In this document: positions 9,565 through 19,700 of the stretch, piece after piece | How positions within the stretch are numbered: the stretch's first letter is position 1 | How the letters are laid out: every line of letters starts with the position of its first letter | DNA from: Kiritimatiellia bacterium | GTDB taxonomy: Bacteria; Verrucomicrobiota; Kiritimatiellia; RFP12; UBA1067 | Length of the DNA: 64,000 bases | Assembly: GCA_017525225.1 (NCBI GenBank) | Contig: JAFXTB010000162.1 | Span: forward strand, 1 to 64,000 | Direction of reading: 5' to 3' | Translations under genes and position numbers: made by a program | The notes under the pieces: generated by a model | Seen by the model: the letters and a program-made list of their open reading frames with translations, nothing else | What the model was told of the DNA's origin: nothing | Database searches by the model: none

Positions 9565-9887
9565 AACGTCTGGTTCTCGTTCTCGCCATGATCCCGGTGC
9601 TGGCCGGATGGATATTCCTCCGGAGGCCCGCTGGAACATCCGCCGAATGCACCTGCGAGCTACTGGGTGGCCGATGCACGGTATCGGTGCGCTTCAGCGA
9701 CCTTTCCGCCGTCGAGGCCGCCGACCGGGAGGCATCCTCCCTTTCCGCAGACGGCTGGCAGGCCGCACCCGTCTGTACGCCCACCTTCCGCCTCATGACG
9801 CGTGGCGGCGCTGTGGCCGCGCTGCTGGCGGAGAACGCGGAAGGAAGAACCCGCGTAACGCTTCTTCAAAGCCGCGATGATTTATGA
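9561..9887 (+). CDS. Small exported hypothetical protein in the pilus cluster
   Basis: A 108-residue protein with an N-terminal hydrophobic segment (residues 3-20, MKRLVLVLAMIPVLAGW) that could be a signal peptide or anchor. A short cysteine-containing domain of unknown function follows. It overlaps its upstream neighbour by four bases (ATGA) and ends 15 nt before cpaB, so its role is presumably pilus-related. I do not recognise the family. Confidence 0.55.
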   Translation: MKRLVLVLAMIPVLAGWIFLRRPAGTSAECTCELLGGRCTVSVRFSDLSAVEAADREASSLSADGWQAAPVCTPTFRLMTRGGAVAALLAENAEGRTRVTLLQSRDDL

Positions 9888-9893
9888 TAAAAT
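9888..9893 (+). promoter_or_regulatory. Possible -10 element before cpaB
   Basis: TAAAAT (in GATAAAAT) ends 9 nt before the cpaB ATG and overlaps the stop of the preceding gene. The intervening bases include GAGG, so this could equally be a plain ribosome site. It is a weaker case than the other close -10 elements. Confidence 0.3.
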
Positions 9894-9902
9894 GAGGTTG
9901 CC

Positions 9903-10712
9903 ATGAAACAGAAAGTGATACTGGTCGTTTCCATCCTGGCGGGGCTCGTCGCCGCCTTCCTCACGCGCGCGTACCTCGCCGCAAAGGACGCCGAAACCCG
10001 CCGCGCCATCAACACCTTCAACAGCCGCCACGGCGTGATGGAGGTGCTGACGTTCGCGCGCGACGTGCCCGGTGGCACGGTCCTCACGCGCAACGACCTC
10101 GGCACCAAGATGGTGGCGGCGTCCGGACTGCGCGGGCAGGCGCTTACGCTCGCCAACCTCTCGGATGTTCTGGGCAAGAAGACGGTGATAGGCCACAAGA
10201 CATTCGACGTGCTCTTCTGGAGCGACGTCGAGGGCGGCAACCCCGTCTCCTCCGGCCTCGCAGCCGACGTAAGGCGCCGCAAGCGCGCCATTTCCGTCAA
10301 TGTCGCCGGAGCGGCTTCCGTGTCGGGAATGGTGCGGCCCAACGACCATGTGGACGTCATCGGCACGTTCTCGTTCCCTGTTCCGGGCAGTCCCGACAAG
10401 ACCGAGCTGGTAACGCACACGATGCTGCAGAACGTGCTGGTTCTCGCCACCGGACGCGAGACTGCCAAGACGCCGCCGCGGAACGACATGCGCTCCAGTG
10501 CAGGCTTCTCCACCGTTACGCTCGAAGTGTCGCCGCGCGAGGCGGAGATGCTGGTGTTCGCCGAACAGATCAAGGGCCGCCTGCACCTAACGCTGCGCAA
10601 CCGCTCCGATACGCACGTGGAGGAGAAGCCGCCGCAAGTGGACTTCAAGAACATCCGCTCCGAGATAGAGGAGCTCGACAAGCTGCGCCGCGCGGAGGCA
10701 GTGCTGCGCTAG
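9903..10712 (+). CDS. cpaB: Flp pilus assembly protein CpaB (RcpC-like)
   Basis: A 269-residue protein with an N-terminal membrane segment (residues 4-22). It contains a SAF-like domain beginning VLTFARDVPGGTVLTRNDL, and the RcpC/CpaB core RRKRAISVNVAGAASVSGMVRPNDHVDVIGTF. CpaB proteins sit at the periplasmic side of the Tad secretin and are needed for pilus biogenesis. It is followed directly by the FHA-CpaF gene with a strong AGGAGG. The cognate secretin gene (cpaC/rcpA) is not in the window. Confidence 0.85.
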   Translation: MKQKVILVVSILAGLVAAFLTRAYLAAKDAETRRAINTFNSRHGVMEVLTFARDVPGGTVLTRNDLGTKMVAASGLRGQALTLANLSDVLGKKTVIGHKTFDVLFWSDVEGGNPVSSGLAADVRRRKRAISVNVAGAASVSGMVRPNDHVDVIGTFSFPVPGSPDKTELVTHTMLQNVLVLATGRETAKTPPRNDMRSSAGFSTVTLEVSPREAEMLVFAEQIKGRLHLTLRNRSDTHVEEKPPQVDFKNIRSEIEELDKLRRAEAVLR

Positions 10713-10724
10713 GAGGTGTGCAAC

Positions 10725-12482
10725 ATGGCATTCAACCTCGATCTGGTGCATCCCGGCGAAGAGACCCCGTGCCGATACCGGCTGGAGAACGGCACGTACA
10801 TCATTGGCCGCGGTTCCGCCGCCAAGATAACTCTTCCATATCCCAACATATCCGAGCGACACGCCCTTCTCGTCCTGACGGCCGACAGCGCCCGCCTGGA
10901 GGACATGCGTAGCGCCAACGGCACGTATGTGAACGGAGCGTCCATAGACGGCGTGGTGACGCTTGAGCCTGATGCGGTGGTGCAGATAGGCGATTGCATG
11001 CTGCGCGTCTCCCCGGCATCCGACGCGGCCAGCGAAGACGCTGGAGAAGACGGCAGAGCGCCCAAAGCCGCCGGTGGAGCCAATGTGGCGGATGGTCCCG
11101 AAGGAGCGGATGTCGCAAATGGCCCCAAGAGCGCTAGGAGCGCCGGGGGCCGCAGCGCGCTTGGGCAGATCCGCCGCCAGGCGCGGGAGCAGATCCAGCG
11201 CGAGCTTCTTACCCGCCTCGATCTCAAGCGCCTTACCGTGTCCGGAGTTGACCGCGCAGGGCTTGAGGCGCAGGCTCGAGAGAAGATACACGAGATAGTC
11301 GAACAGGTGCGTAGGAACGGCAAGCTGCCTGCGGGGATAGAGCCCGCCCTCCTTGAACGCGAAGTGTTCGACGAGGCGCTGCGCCTCGGTCCGCTCGAAG
11401 GCCTCATCGACGATGAAACCGTGACCGAGATCATGGTCAACGGTCCACACCAGGTATACGTGGAACGGCATGGACGCCTCGAGCTGACGGATCTGCAGTT
11501 CACCGACGATGAAAGCGTGCTAGCCATCATAGAGCGGATAGTCTCGCCGATAGGCCGGCGCATAGATGAATCTCAGCCGTATGTCGACGCCCGCCTTGCC
11601 GATGGCAGCCGCGTAAACGCCATAATCCCGCCGCTGGCGCTTTCCGGCCCCACGATCACCATCCGCAAGTTCGCCAAGCGCGCTCTCAGTGTGGAGGACT
11701 TCATACGCTTCGGCACATGGACGCGCAACGCCGCCGAATTCATGAAGGCGTGCGTTATGCTGCGCAAGAACATCATAGTCGCCGGCGGCACGGGGTCTGG
11801 AAAGACGACCCTTCTGAACCTGCTTTCCGGATTCATCCCCGTTACGGAGCGGATCGTGACCGTCGAGGACGCAGCGGAACTGAAGCTTGCGCAGCCGCAC
11901 GTGGTGCGATTGGAGGCCCGTCCGCCAAACATCGAGGGCCGCGGCGCGGTTACGATCCGCGACCTGGTGAAGAACTGCCTTCGCATGCGCCCCGACCGCA
12001 TCATCGTAGGCGAATGCCGCGGCGGCGAAGCGCTCGACATGCTGCAGGCCATGAACACGGGCCATGATGGATCGCTAACGACGGTGCACGCCAACTCGCC
12101 GCGCGACGTCATATCGCGTCTCGAGACGATGGTGCTGATGAGCGGCATGGAGCTGCCGTCGCGCGCCATCCGCGAGCAGATAGCATCCGCCGTGGACATC
12201 ATCATACACGAATCGCGCCTCTCCGACGGCAGCCGCAAGGTCGTTGCCATATCGGAGGTCACCGGACTGGAAGGACAGCAGATCGTGATGCAGGACCTCT
12301 TCGCCTTCCGCCAGATAGGTGTGGACGAGCGAGGACGCGTCGTAGGGTCCTTCGGTCCTACAGGCGCCATGCCGACCTTCTTCGAGCATCTGCGTAGCAG
12401 AGGGCTCCGCCTGGATCCCGCGCTCTTCGACCCTTCCTCAACACGCGAAGTCAGGCTTGAGACCGCCGGGGAGATGCCGTGA
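10725..12482 (+). CDS. cpaF: FHA domain-CpaF/TadA pilus ATPase fusion
   Basis: A 585-residue protein starting at ATG 10725, 8 nt after AGGAGG. Residues about 5-95 form a forkhead-associated domain (YIIGRGSAAKITLPYPNISERHALL, then SANGTYVNG), which binds phosphothreonine. A charged Ala/Gly-rich linker follows. The remainder is the Tad secretion ATPase: Walker A GGTGSGKTT near residue 355, and the Asp-box/Walker B region GECRGGEALDMLQAMNTGHDGS with the His box TTVHANSPRD. It powers pilus assembly at the inner membrane. The FHA fusion suggests control by a Ser/Thr kinase, inferred and not shown. It overlaps tadB by one base (TGATG). Confidence 0.9.
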   Translation: MAFNLDLVHPGEETPCRYRLENGTYIIGRGSAAKITLPYPNISERHALLVLTADSARLEDMRSANGTYVNGASIDGVVTLEPDAVVQIGDCMLRVSPASDAASEDAGEDGRAPKAAGGANVADGPEGADVANGPKSARSAGGRSALGQIRRQAREQIQRELLTRLDLKRLTVSGVDRAGLEAQAREKIHEIVEQVRRNGKLPAGIEPALLEREVFDEALRLGPLEGLIDDETVTEIMVNGPHQVYVERHGRLELTDLQFTDDESVLAIIERIVSPIGRRIDESQPYVDARLADGSRVNAIIPPLALSGPTITIRKFAKRALSVEDFIRFGTWTRNAAEFMKACVMLRKNIIVAGGTGSGKTTLLNLLSGFIPVTERIVTVEDAAELKLAQPHVVRLEARPPNIEGRGAVTIRDLVKNCLRMRPDRIIVGECRGGEALDMLQAMNTGHDGSLTTVHANSPRDVISRLETMVLMSGMELPSRAIREQIASAVDIIIHESRLSDGSRKVVAISEVTGLEGQQIVMQDLFAFRQIGVDERGRVVGSFGPTGAMPTFFEHLRSRGLRLDPALFDPSSTREVRLETAGEMP

Positions 12483-13372
12483 TGGACCTGCACATCCTCT
12501 TCGGCGGCGCGGTCATGCTGGCGGGTCTCGCATTCGGCGGGTTCGCATGGCTCTTCGTGTCCGCGCTGAACGAGGGGACCGGCAGCTACGCCGCCCAGAT
12601 GGGCGAAGAGACCAGTCGGCAGTTCGCGGACATCTTCCTGTTCGTATCCCCGGCGAAGATAGCGGAGCTGGGACGCCTTGCCGCCCTGGCGGCGTTCTTC
12701 CTCTTCTTCATACCGCTCTTCAGCTTCACGAACGCCATATCCACGCTCTGCGGGATCGTCCTTGGGCTGGCGGCAGGCGCGTTCACCTTCACCCTGCCTG
12801 GACGCTACGTAGCCATCCTGCGTGAACGCCGGCGCGTCAAATTCAACGAGCAGCTCGTCGATGCGCTAGGCACGATGTCCAACGCGCTAAGGGCAGGCTT
12901 TTCCATCAACCAGGCGTTTGAAAGCGTCGTGGAAAGCGGAGAGAACCCCATCCGCCAGGAATTCTCCGTGTTGCTGCAGCAACTGCGCGTGGGCATGGCC
13001 TTCGACGACGCCCTGGCATCTCTCGACAGGCGCGTAGCCTCCGAGGACCTCACGCTCGTATGCACGGCAATCGACATCGCCCGCAAGACTGGCGGCAACC
13101 TCACCGAGATCTTCGACCGCATCTCCCAGACGATCCGCGGACGCATGCGCATCGAAAGGCGCGTACGCACGCTTACCGCACAGGGGCGTCTACAGGGGAT
13201 TGTAGTTTCGCTGATGCCGCTAGTGCTTGGAATCGCGATGACCGTGATGAAGCCCGGCCTCATGCTCCCCTTCCTCATGTCGCTCAAGGGCGCGGCATGC
13301 GTGGCGGTGGCGCTCACGCTGATCGTCTGCGGCTGGCTGGCGATACGCAGGATAACGCGCATCGAGGTGTGA
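12482..13372 (+). CDS. tadB: TadB-type inner-membrane pilus platform protein
   Basis: A 296-residue membrane protein with hydrophobic segments near residues 10-30, 65-105, 235-260 and 265-285. It has a type II secretion F domain (GTMSNALRAGFSINQAFESV, then GGNLTEIFDRISQTIRGR). This is the usual inner-membrane partner of the CpaF ATPase. Its normal companion TadC is absent, and the next gene is convergent with zero bases between the two stop codons, so the pilus operon ends here. Confidence 0.82.
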   Translation: MDLHILFGGAVMLAGLAFGGFAWLFVSALNEGTGSYAAQMGEETSRQFADIFLFVSPAKIAELGRLAALAAFFLFFIPLFSFTNAISTLCGIVLGLAAGAFTFTLPGRYVAILRERRRVKFNEQLVDALGTMSNALRAGFSINQAFESVVESGENPIRQEFSVLLQQLRVGMAFDDALASLDRRVASEDLTLVCTAIDIARKTGGNLTEIFDRISQTIRGRMRIERRVRTLTAQGRLQGIVVSLMPLVLGIAMTVMKPGLMLPFLMSLKGAACVAVALTLIVCGWLAIRRITRIEV

Positions 13373-14167
13373 CTAGCGCGTGCGGACGCGGCGGCGGCGG
13401 TTGGCGACGAGGCGCGATGCCGCAACCAGCAGGCATGTCATCAGAAGCATCAGCGTCGAGAGCGAATTGATCACCGGCATCTGCCGCGAATGCTTGATCA
13501 TGGAGTAGATCTTGAGCGGCAGTGTGTCGGCGCCGGGCCCTGTGACGAAGAACGTGATGACGAAGTCATCGATGGACAGGGTGAAGGCCAGAAGCCCGCC
13601 AGCCACTATGCCCGGCAGCAGGATCGGCAACACCACGTGGAAGAAGGCGTAGAACGGCCCTGCCCCGAGATCGTACGCAGCCTCGGTGATGCGGTCGTCG
13701 AAGTCCTGAAGGCGCGCCAGCACGGTCATCGCCACGTATGATACGCAGAAGGTCGTGTGGGCGATCCAGATGGTGGTGAGTCCACAGCCTATGCCCGCCG
13801 CCGTGAACATCATCAACAGCGAGATGCCCATCAGTATCTCCGGCATGACGAGCGGCGTGTAGATCAGACCGTAGTGGATGCTCTGCAGGCGCCCCTTCCA
13901 GCGGTGCAGCGCCACCGCCGCCGTAGTGCCGATGACGCACGAGGCGAACGTGGCGAACGTGGCAACGATGATCGAACGCTGGAAGGCCTCCCAGATGGCA
14001 TGGTTCTGGGACGAAAATAGCGCCTTGTACCACTTGAACGTGAATCCCGCCCACTCGCCGCCAAACTTCGCCTCGTTGAACGAATTGGCAACCAGCACCA
14101 CTATCGGCAGATAGAGGAAGACCATCACCAGGCCAAGCACCACGACTGCGAACTTGCTACGCTTCAT
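13373..14167 (-). CDS. potC: Spermidine/putrescine ABC transporter permease PotC
   Basis: A 264-residue permease with six hydrophobic segments. The cytoplasmic EAA loop (EAAYDLGAGPFYAFFHVVLPILLPGI) docks on the ATPase. The sequence matches the PotC/PotI subgroup (FLYLPIVVLVANSFNEAKF at the start, SIDDFVITFFVTGPGADTLPLKIYS near the end). It is the last gene of a minus-strand run with potA and potB. No substrate-binding potD follows; the next gene is convergent. Confidence 0.9.
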   Translation of the reverse strand: MKRSKFAVVVLGLVMVFLYLPIVVLVANSFNEAKFGGEWAGFTFKWYKALFSSQNHAIWEAFQRSIIVATFATFASCVIGTTAAVALHRWKGRLQSIHYGLIYTPLVMPEILMGISLLMMFTAAGIGCGLTTIWIAHTTFCVSYVAMTVLARLQDFDDRITEAAYDLGAGPFYAFFHVVLPILLPGIVAGGLLAFTLSIDDFVITFFVTGPGADTLPLKIYSMIKHSRQMPVINSLSTLMLLMTCLLVAASRLVANRRRRVRTR

Positions 14168-14178
14168 CTTTCACGCCC

Positions 14179-15081
14179 CTATGCCGCGCCCCCGGAAAGC
14201 TTGCGAGCCGTCGCTTCGGCGAGGCGCTTCGCCTCGCGCGCATCCTGGCGCTTAATCATCCAGGCCACCCATGCGAGCGGCAGCAGCACGGAGAAGCCCA
14301 TGACCGCCGCAAGCGCCGAGGCATGCGGCAGGTTGCGGTCCGGGAAGGTTCGCTGGTAGATCTTGTTGCCGATGAGCTCGGAGTCGCGTCCACCCACGAG
14401 ATCGGGGATCACGTACGAGCCGATGGCCGGGATGAACACCATGAGTATCGCGCTCACCACCCCGCGCTTCACGCCGGGCAGGAATATCTTGCGGAACGCG
14501 AAGAAGCTTCTCGCTCCGAGGTCGCGCGCCGCCTCCATCAGCGAGAAGTCGAACTTCTCCGCCGCAGTGTAGATCGGCATGATGGCGAAAGGCAGGAACG
14601 AATACACGCTCACAACGAGGATCGCGCCGGAGTTGTAGTTGAGCGACACGCTCGCGTCAGCCAACCCCAGCGCAATGAGGACGTGCTGCAGGAATCCCTC
14701 GGGGTTCAGGAGCGTGCGCCAGGCGAACACGCGCACGATGAAGCTGGTCCAGAACGGCAGCATTATGAGGCCTGCCACTATAGCCCGCCAGCGCGTGTTC
14801 ATCCGGGCGATCGAATACGCGCAAGGGAGCGACAGGAGTATGCAGACCGCGGTTGTCACCGCGGATATCCATATCGTCCGCCACACGATCTCCTTGTAGG
14901 GGGTGCGCACCACGGCCTTCCATGTCTCCATCGTGAAACCCGATGCGAACCCGCCGTCCGACGAAGGCGCGTGGAAGGCTATGGAAAGGACTATCAGCGT
15001 GGGGACGACGAAGAACACCGTCAGCCACACGAACGAGGGAAGCGACACCCCCCATTCCGCCCAGCGTCCCGAGCGTGTCAT
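14179..15081 (-). CDS. potB: Spermidine/putrescine ABC transporter permease PotB
   Basis: A 300-residue six-helix permease with the EAA loop MEAARDLGARSFFAFRKIFLPGVKRG. I chose the ATG at 15081, which overlaps the potA stop by ATGA and matches the family N-terminus (a short basic stretch, then a hydrophobic helix); a longer frame runs into potA. It pairs with PotC to form the membrane channel. Confidence 0.9.
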   Translation of the reverse strand: MTRSGRWAEWGVSLPSFVWLTVFFVVPTLIVLSIAFHAPSSDGGFASGFTMETWKAVVRTPYKEIVWRTIWISAVTTAVCILLSLPCAYSIARMNTRWRAIVAGLIMLPFWTSFIVRVFAWRTLLNPEGFLQHVLIALGLADASVSLNYNSGAILVVSVYSFLPFAIMPIYTAAEKFDFSLMEAARDLGARSFFAFRKIFLPGVKRGVVSAILMVFIPAIGSYVIPDLVGGRDSELIGNKIYQRTFPDRNLPHASALAAVMGFSVLLPLAWVAWMIKRQDAREAKRLAEATARKLSGGAA

Positions 15082-16241
15082 GGCGTTGAGGACTCCTTGG
15101 GCGCAGGGGGGTCCTGGATGAGCGATACGTCCATCGGTGAGAAGTTCTCGACCATGTACCCGTCGTCGGGATGCCACCAGAGGTAGACCCTGTCCTTCCA
15201 GGTAATGGATTCCTGGTCGAGCAGGAAGCGCGAATGGGGCTTCAGCGCGGACATCGAGCGTCCGCCGCTCTTCAGCCAGTACTTCGTATACACGCCCTGG
15301 TAGATGACGTCCGTGACTTCCGCCGTGAAGATGTTGATGCCTGCCCCCTTCTCGGGCGGCGGCGGGTTGAGGGTGACGCGGATCTTCTCGGGCCGTACCG
15401 ATAGATGCACCTTGCGCCCGACATCCAGCTTGCGGTCGTTGTAGGCGCTTACAGCGCCGAGCCCCTCCACCTTTATCGTGCAGTAGTCGCCTTCGGTGGA
15501 GACTATCTCGCCCACCAGGAAGTTGGTGTCGCCGATGAACGCAGCCACGAACGAGCTCCTGGGGGCCTCGTATATCTTCGCGGCCGTATCCAGCTGCTCC
15601 ACCTTGCCGAGGTTCATCACGGCGATGCGGTCTGAAAGCGACATCGCCTCGCCCTGGTCGTGGGTCACGTACACGAACGTGATGCCTACCTGGTCGTGGA
15701 TCGTATCAAGCTCGAGGAGCATGTGCTGCCTGAGCTTCAGGTCGAGAGCGGCAAGAGGCTCGTCCAGCAGCAGCACCTGCGGCCGGTCCACGAGAGCGCG
15801 CGCGATCGCCACGCGCTGCTTCTGTCCACCGGAGAGCTGGCTCGGGTACTTCCAGGCATGGTCCGACATGCGTATCATCTCGAGGATCGCGTCGACGCTC
15901 TCCTCTATCTCGGCCTTTGGCTTCTTCGCGAGACGGAGCGAGAACGCGATGTTGTCCCAGATCGTCATCGTCGGGAAGAGCGCATAGTTCTGGAACACGG
16001 TGTGTACGCGCCGCATGTTCGGCGGGGCGTCCGTGATGTCCTTGCCGTCCAGATAGATGCGCCCTGAATCAGGACGCTCAAATCCGCCGACCATCCGGAG
16101 CAGGGTTGTCTTCCCGCATCCGGACGGTCCAAGGAGGGAGAAGAACTCTCCCTTCTTTATGGAGAACGAAACGTCGTCGACGGCCGTAAGGGCGCCGAAA
16201 CGTTTCGTCACATGGTCAAAGACCAGAAATTCGTCCGCCAT
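15078..16241 (-). CDS. potA: Spermidine/putrescine ABC transporter ATPase PotA
   Basis: A 387-residue ATPase. It has Walker A GPSGCGKTT (residues 38-46), Q-loop VFQNYALFP, signature LSGGQKQR, Walker B VLLLDEPLAALD and H-loop VTHD. The C-terminal TOBE-type regulatory domain (about 240-360) is typical of PotA/FbpC importers. Its start codon directly abuts the stop of the upstream histidine-rich gene and I see no separate ribosome site, so translation is probably coupled to that gene. Confidence 0.92.
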   Translation of the reverse strand: MADEFLVFDHVTKRFGALTAVDDVSFSIKKGEFFSLLGPSGCGKTTLLRMVGGFERPDSGRIYLDGKDITDAPPNMRRVHTVFQNYALFPTMTIWDNIAFSLRLAKKPKAEIEESVDAILEMIRMSDHAWKYPSQLSGGQKQRVAIARALVDRPQVLLLDEPLAALDLKLRQHMLLELDTIHDQVGITFVYVTHDQGEAMSLSDRIAVMNLGKVEQLDTAAKIYEAPRSSFVAAFIGDTNFLVGEIVSTEGDYCTIKVEGLGAVSAYNDRKLDVGRKVHLSVRPEKIRVTLNPPPPEKGAGINIFTAEVTDVIYQGVYTKYWLKSGGRSMSALKPHSRFLLDQESITWKDRVYLWWHPDDGYMVENFSPMDVSLIQDPPAPKESSTP

Positions 16242-16682
16242 TTACGGAACCCAAACCTGGGAGGTCTGCTGCTCGTAGTGGCCGGGCTGCCACGTGCGGA
16301 TCACCGCTCCGTTGGCCGTCAACTGGTCGACATAGCGGCCCTCGACCCACACGTTCTGCACGCGCGTCTCGTAGTGGCCGGTCGTCACCACCGTGGGCGC
16401 CGCCACGACCGTGGGCTGCTGCACCACGACGGGCGCAGGCGTCACGACGGTGGGCGCCGCCACGACGGGCGGCGGAGGGGCCGGACGCGTAGCCGCATCG
16501 ATTATCGCCGCGCCGAGGATGCCGGCGCCTACGATCCCAGCGCCGATTGCCGCGCCATGGTGGTGATGGTGGTGGTGCGGCCCGCGGAACCCAGGGCCGA
16601 ACCCAGGGCCTGGACGGGCGACGACTGCAAGCGCCGCCGCGCACGCGCACGTCAGAACGACTATCTTTTTCATGTTGTTCAT
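16242..16682 (-). CDS. Histidine-rich secreted glycine-zipper-like protein
   Basis: A 146-residue protein starting at ATG 16682, 9 nt after AAAGGAG. A signal peptide (about residues 4-22) is followed by a Gly/Pro stretch, seven consecutive His residues and an Ala/Gly/Ile-rich segment resembling a glycine zipper. Val/Pro-rich repeats of the APTVVTPAPVVVQQPTVV type lead to a C-terminal domain with WVEGRYV and WQPGHYE. A metal-binding envelope role is plausible from the His cluster but unproven. It lies between secA and potA and abuts potA with no gap. Confidence 0.7.
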   Translation of the reverse strand: MNNMKKIVVLTCACAAALAVVARPGPGFGPGFRGPHHHHHHHGAAIGAGIVGAGILGAAIIDAATRPAPPPPVVAAPTVVTPAPVVVQQPTVVAAPTVVTTGHYETRVQNVWVEGRYVDQLTANGAVIRTWQPGHYEQQTSQVWVP

Positions 16683-16756
16683 GGCTCTTTCTCCTTTTTT
16701 GAGTTCAAGGGCATCAATCATCTGGCGCCCTGTAAAAGGCTAGGCGGGAATCATAC

Positions 16757-19700
16757 CTAAATCTGACCGCGACCGCAACACTTTTTATATTTTTTTCCGC
16801 TCCCGCACGGGCATGGGTCGTTCCTGCCCACCGTGGCCGCGGCGCGCGGCGGCCGAGGTGCGCGCATCGGACGTGGAATCCCGCCACCGCCAACCTGGTT
16901 TATCATCGATGCGAACACGTCGTTCACCGACTTCGGTGCGGACGCCCCCTGCTGCGCCTGCGCCGGCCTTGGCGCAGGCTGGGCGGCGGGGTGCTGCCCG
17001 CCAAGCGTGCTTTCAAGCGCCGACTCGCCGCCTGAAAGGCGCACGTTCGCCTGCGACGCCTCTGCCGCAGCGATCATGCGCCGCATGTTCGACGCCGTGG
17101 TGGCACGGAACTCCAGGTTCGCGACCTCCGTCTTGATGGTGTTCATCAGGTTCTCGAACATGCCGAACGCCTCGCGCTTGTATTCCACGAGCGGATCGCG
17201 CTGGCCGTAGCTGCGCAGGCTCACACCGTGACGAAGATCGTCCATCGCGCGCAGGTAGTCCTGCCACTGGCGGTCTATGCAGCTGATGAACACCCCGCGC
17301 TCCATGTACGGAAGCACGGACTGGTCCTCGCTCGCGCACTTGCCCTCGTAGGCCTCCTGCACGCGAGAGTAGACGAGGTCGGCGGCCTTCGCCGGCTCGC
17401 CAAGGAAGGGTTTCAGCTCGTCCTCCGAGACGGTGACCGGGAACGTTACGCCGAGCCAGTTGGAGAAATCCTCGAGCCCCGGGTTCTTCGGGTCAGAGAG
17501 ATACCGCTCGCACTGCGTGAGGATGAGATCGTTGAACACATCGAGGATCGTACCGTGCACCGTCTCGGGCGTGCCGGAGAGGATCGTGCCGCGCAGCTCG
17601 TAAACGATGGAACGCTGCTTGTTCATCACGTCGTCGTATTCGAGCGTGCGCTTGCGGATGGCGTAGTGCTGCTGCTCAACGCGGCGCTGGGCCGTCTCCA
17701 CCGACTTGTTCAGCCAGCGGTGCTCCATCACCTCGCCCTCCTTCATGCCGAGGCGCTGCATTATGCCCGAGAGCTTCTGCGAGCCGAACAGTCGCATCAG
17801 GTTGTCCTCGAGCGAGATGTAGAACTGCGAGCTTCCCGGGTCGCCCTGGCGCGAGCAGCGGCCGCGCAGCTGGCGGTCGATGCGGCGGGACTCATGCCGC
17901 TCGGACCCTATCACGTGCAGGCCCTGCGGATGCGCCTCAAGTATCTTCTGGATCGTGTCCTTCGTGCCGGGCAGACGGTCCTTCAGCGAAAGCTGGCTCT
18001 TCACCACCTCCTGCGGCAGCGTCACCACGCCGGGGCCGAGCTTGATGTCTGTGCCGCGGCCCGCCATGTTGGTGGCGATCGTCACGGCACCGGGCTGGCC
18101 CGCAAGCGTGACTATCTCGGCCTCGCGGGCGTGGTTCTTCGCATTCAGCACCTCGTGCGGGATCTTCGCCACCTTCAGCAGGCGTGAAAGCACCTCGGAC
18201 GTGTCCACCGTCACCGTGCCGAGCAGCACCGGCTGGCCGGCGGCGTGGCGTTCCTGCACCTCGGCTATGATCGCCTTGTACTTCTCGCGCTGCGTGCGGT
18301 ATATCTGGTCGTTGCCGTCTATGCGGCGGATCGGGCGGTTGGTGGGGATTACGGTCACATCCAGCTTGTAGATGTCCTTGAACTCGCGCGCCTCCGTCTC
18401 GGCCGTGCCCGTCATGCCGGCAAGCTTCTTGTAGAGGCGGAAGTAGTTCTGGATCGTGATCGTGGCGAGAGTCTGCGATTCCTTCTCGATCTCCACGCCC
18501 TCCTTCGCCTCGACGGCCTGGTGGAGACCGTCGGACCAGCGACGGCCGGGAAGTATGCGGCCAGTGAACTCATCGACGATGTACACGTGGCCCACGCCAG
18601 TCTGGGGATCGGGCTGCACCACGTAGTCGACGTCGCGCTCGTACAGGCAGTATGCACGGAGCAACTGGTCCACCACGTGCACACGCGCCGAGCGCTCCAT
18701 GAAATCGGCCTGCAGCACACGCTTCTTCTCGGCCTTGTCCGCCGCCGACATCTCGTGGTCGCCATCCAGCTGGCTCATCTCGCCGGCGAGATCGGGTATC
18801 ACGAACATCTTCGGATCCTGCGGATTCATCTTGTCGCAGCCCTTGTCCGTGAGTGCGACCTCGCGCGTGCGCTCGTCGATCGTGAAGTAGAGCTCCTCCT
18901 TGAGCGCACGCCCCTCCTCCTTGTGCATCTCGGAGAGCATCTGCATCTCCACGTCCTCATGGAGCTTGCGGATGGACGCATCCTCGTACATGTGGAGCAT
19001 CTGCTTGTGCTTGGGCATGGAGTGGTACACCTGGTAGAGCCGGCGCTTGCACTCCCATTCCTCGCCCGCCGCGAGCGCCTTCTTCGCCTGCGCGATGAAG
19101 TCGTTACACTGCTGCGTCTGTATGCGCACGATCGTCTCCACCAGCGGCTTCATGGCCGTGTACTGCGCGCTTGTGGACATCGTCGCGGGGCCAGATATGA
19201 TCAGCGGCGTACGTGCCTCGTCGATGAGGATCGAGTCCACCTCGTCGACGATCGCGAAGTGGTGGCCGTTCTGCACCACCTGCTCCGGGCTTGTGGCCAT
19301 GCCGTTGTCGCGCAGGTAGTCGAAACCGAACTCGGAGTTGGTGCCGTACGTTATGTCGCAGCGGTACTGCGCGTAGCGCTCCGCGGAGTCCATCGTGTTC
19401 TGGATGCAGCCCACGGTGAGCCCCAGGTATTTGAAAAGATGCCCCATCCAGGTGGCATCGCGCAGGGCGAGGTAGTCGTTGACCGTCACGAGCTGCACGT
19501 TCTTCCCCGTGAGGGCGTTGAGGTATAGCGGCAGCGTGGCGACGAGCGTCTTGCCTTCGCCGGTCTGCATCTCGGCGATCTTGCCCTGGTGCAGCACGAT
19601 GCCGCCCACGAGCTGGCAGTCGAACGGGACCATGTCCCACGTGAGGGTATGGCCGCATACCTCCGCAGTGGTGCCAACGAGATGGCGGCAGGCGTTCTTT

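Noticed and set aside
12340-12366. GTAGGGTCC...GGTCCTAC in cpaF as a fifth hairpin repeat
   Set aside because: The arms do not pair as a 9-bp stem with a 3-nt loop and the GC tail is missing. It is ordinary coding sequence.
16757-19528. Long plus-strand frames opposite secA
   Set aside because: They are shadow frames; secA on the minus strand is unambiguous.
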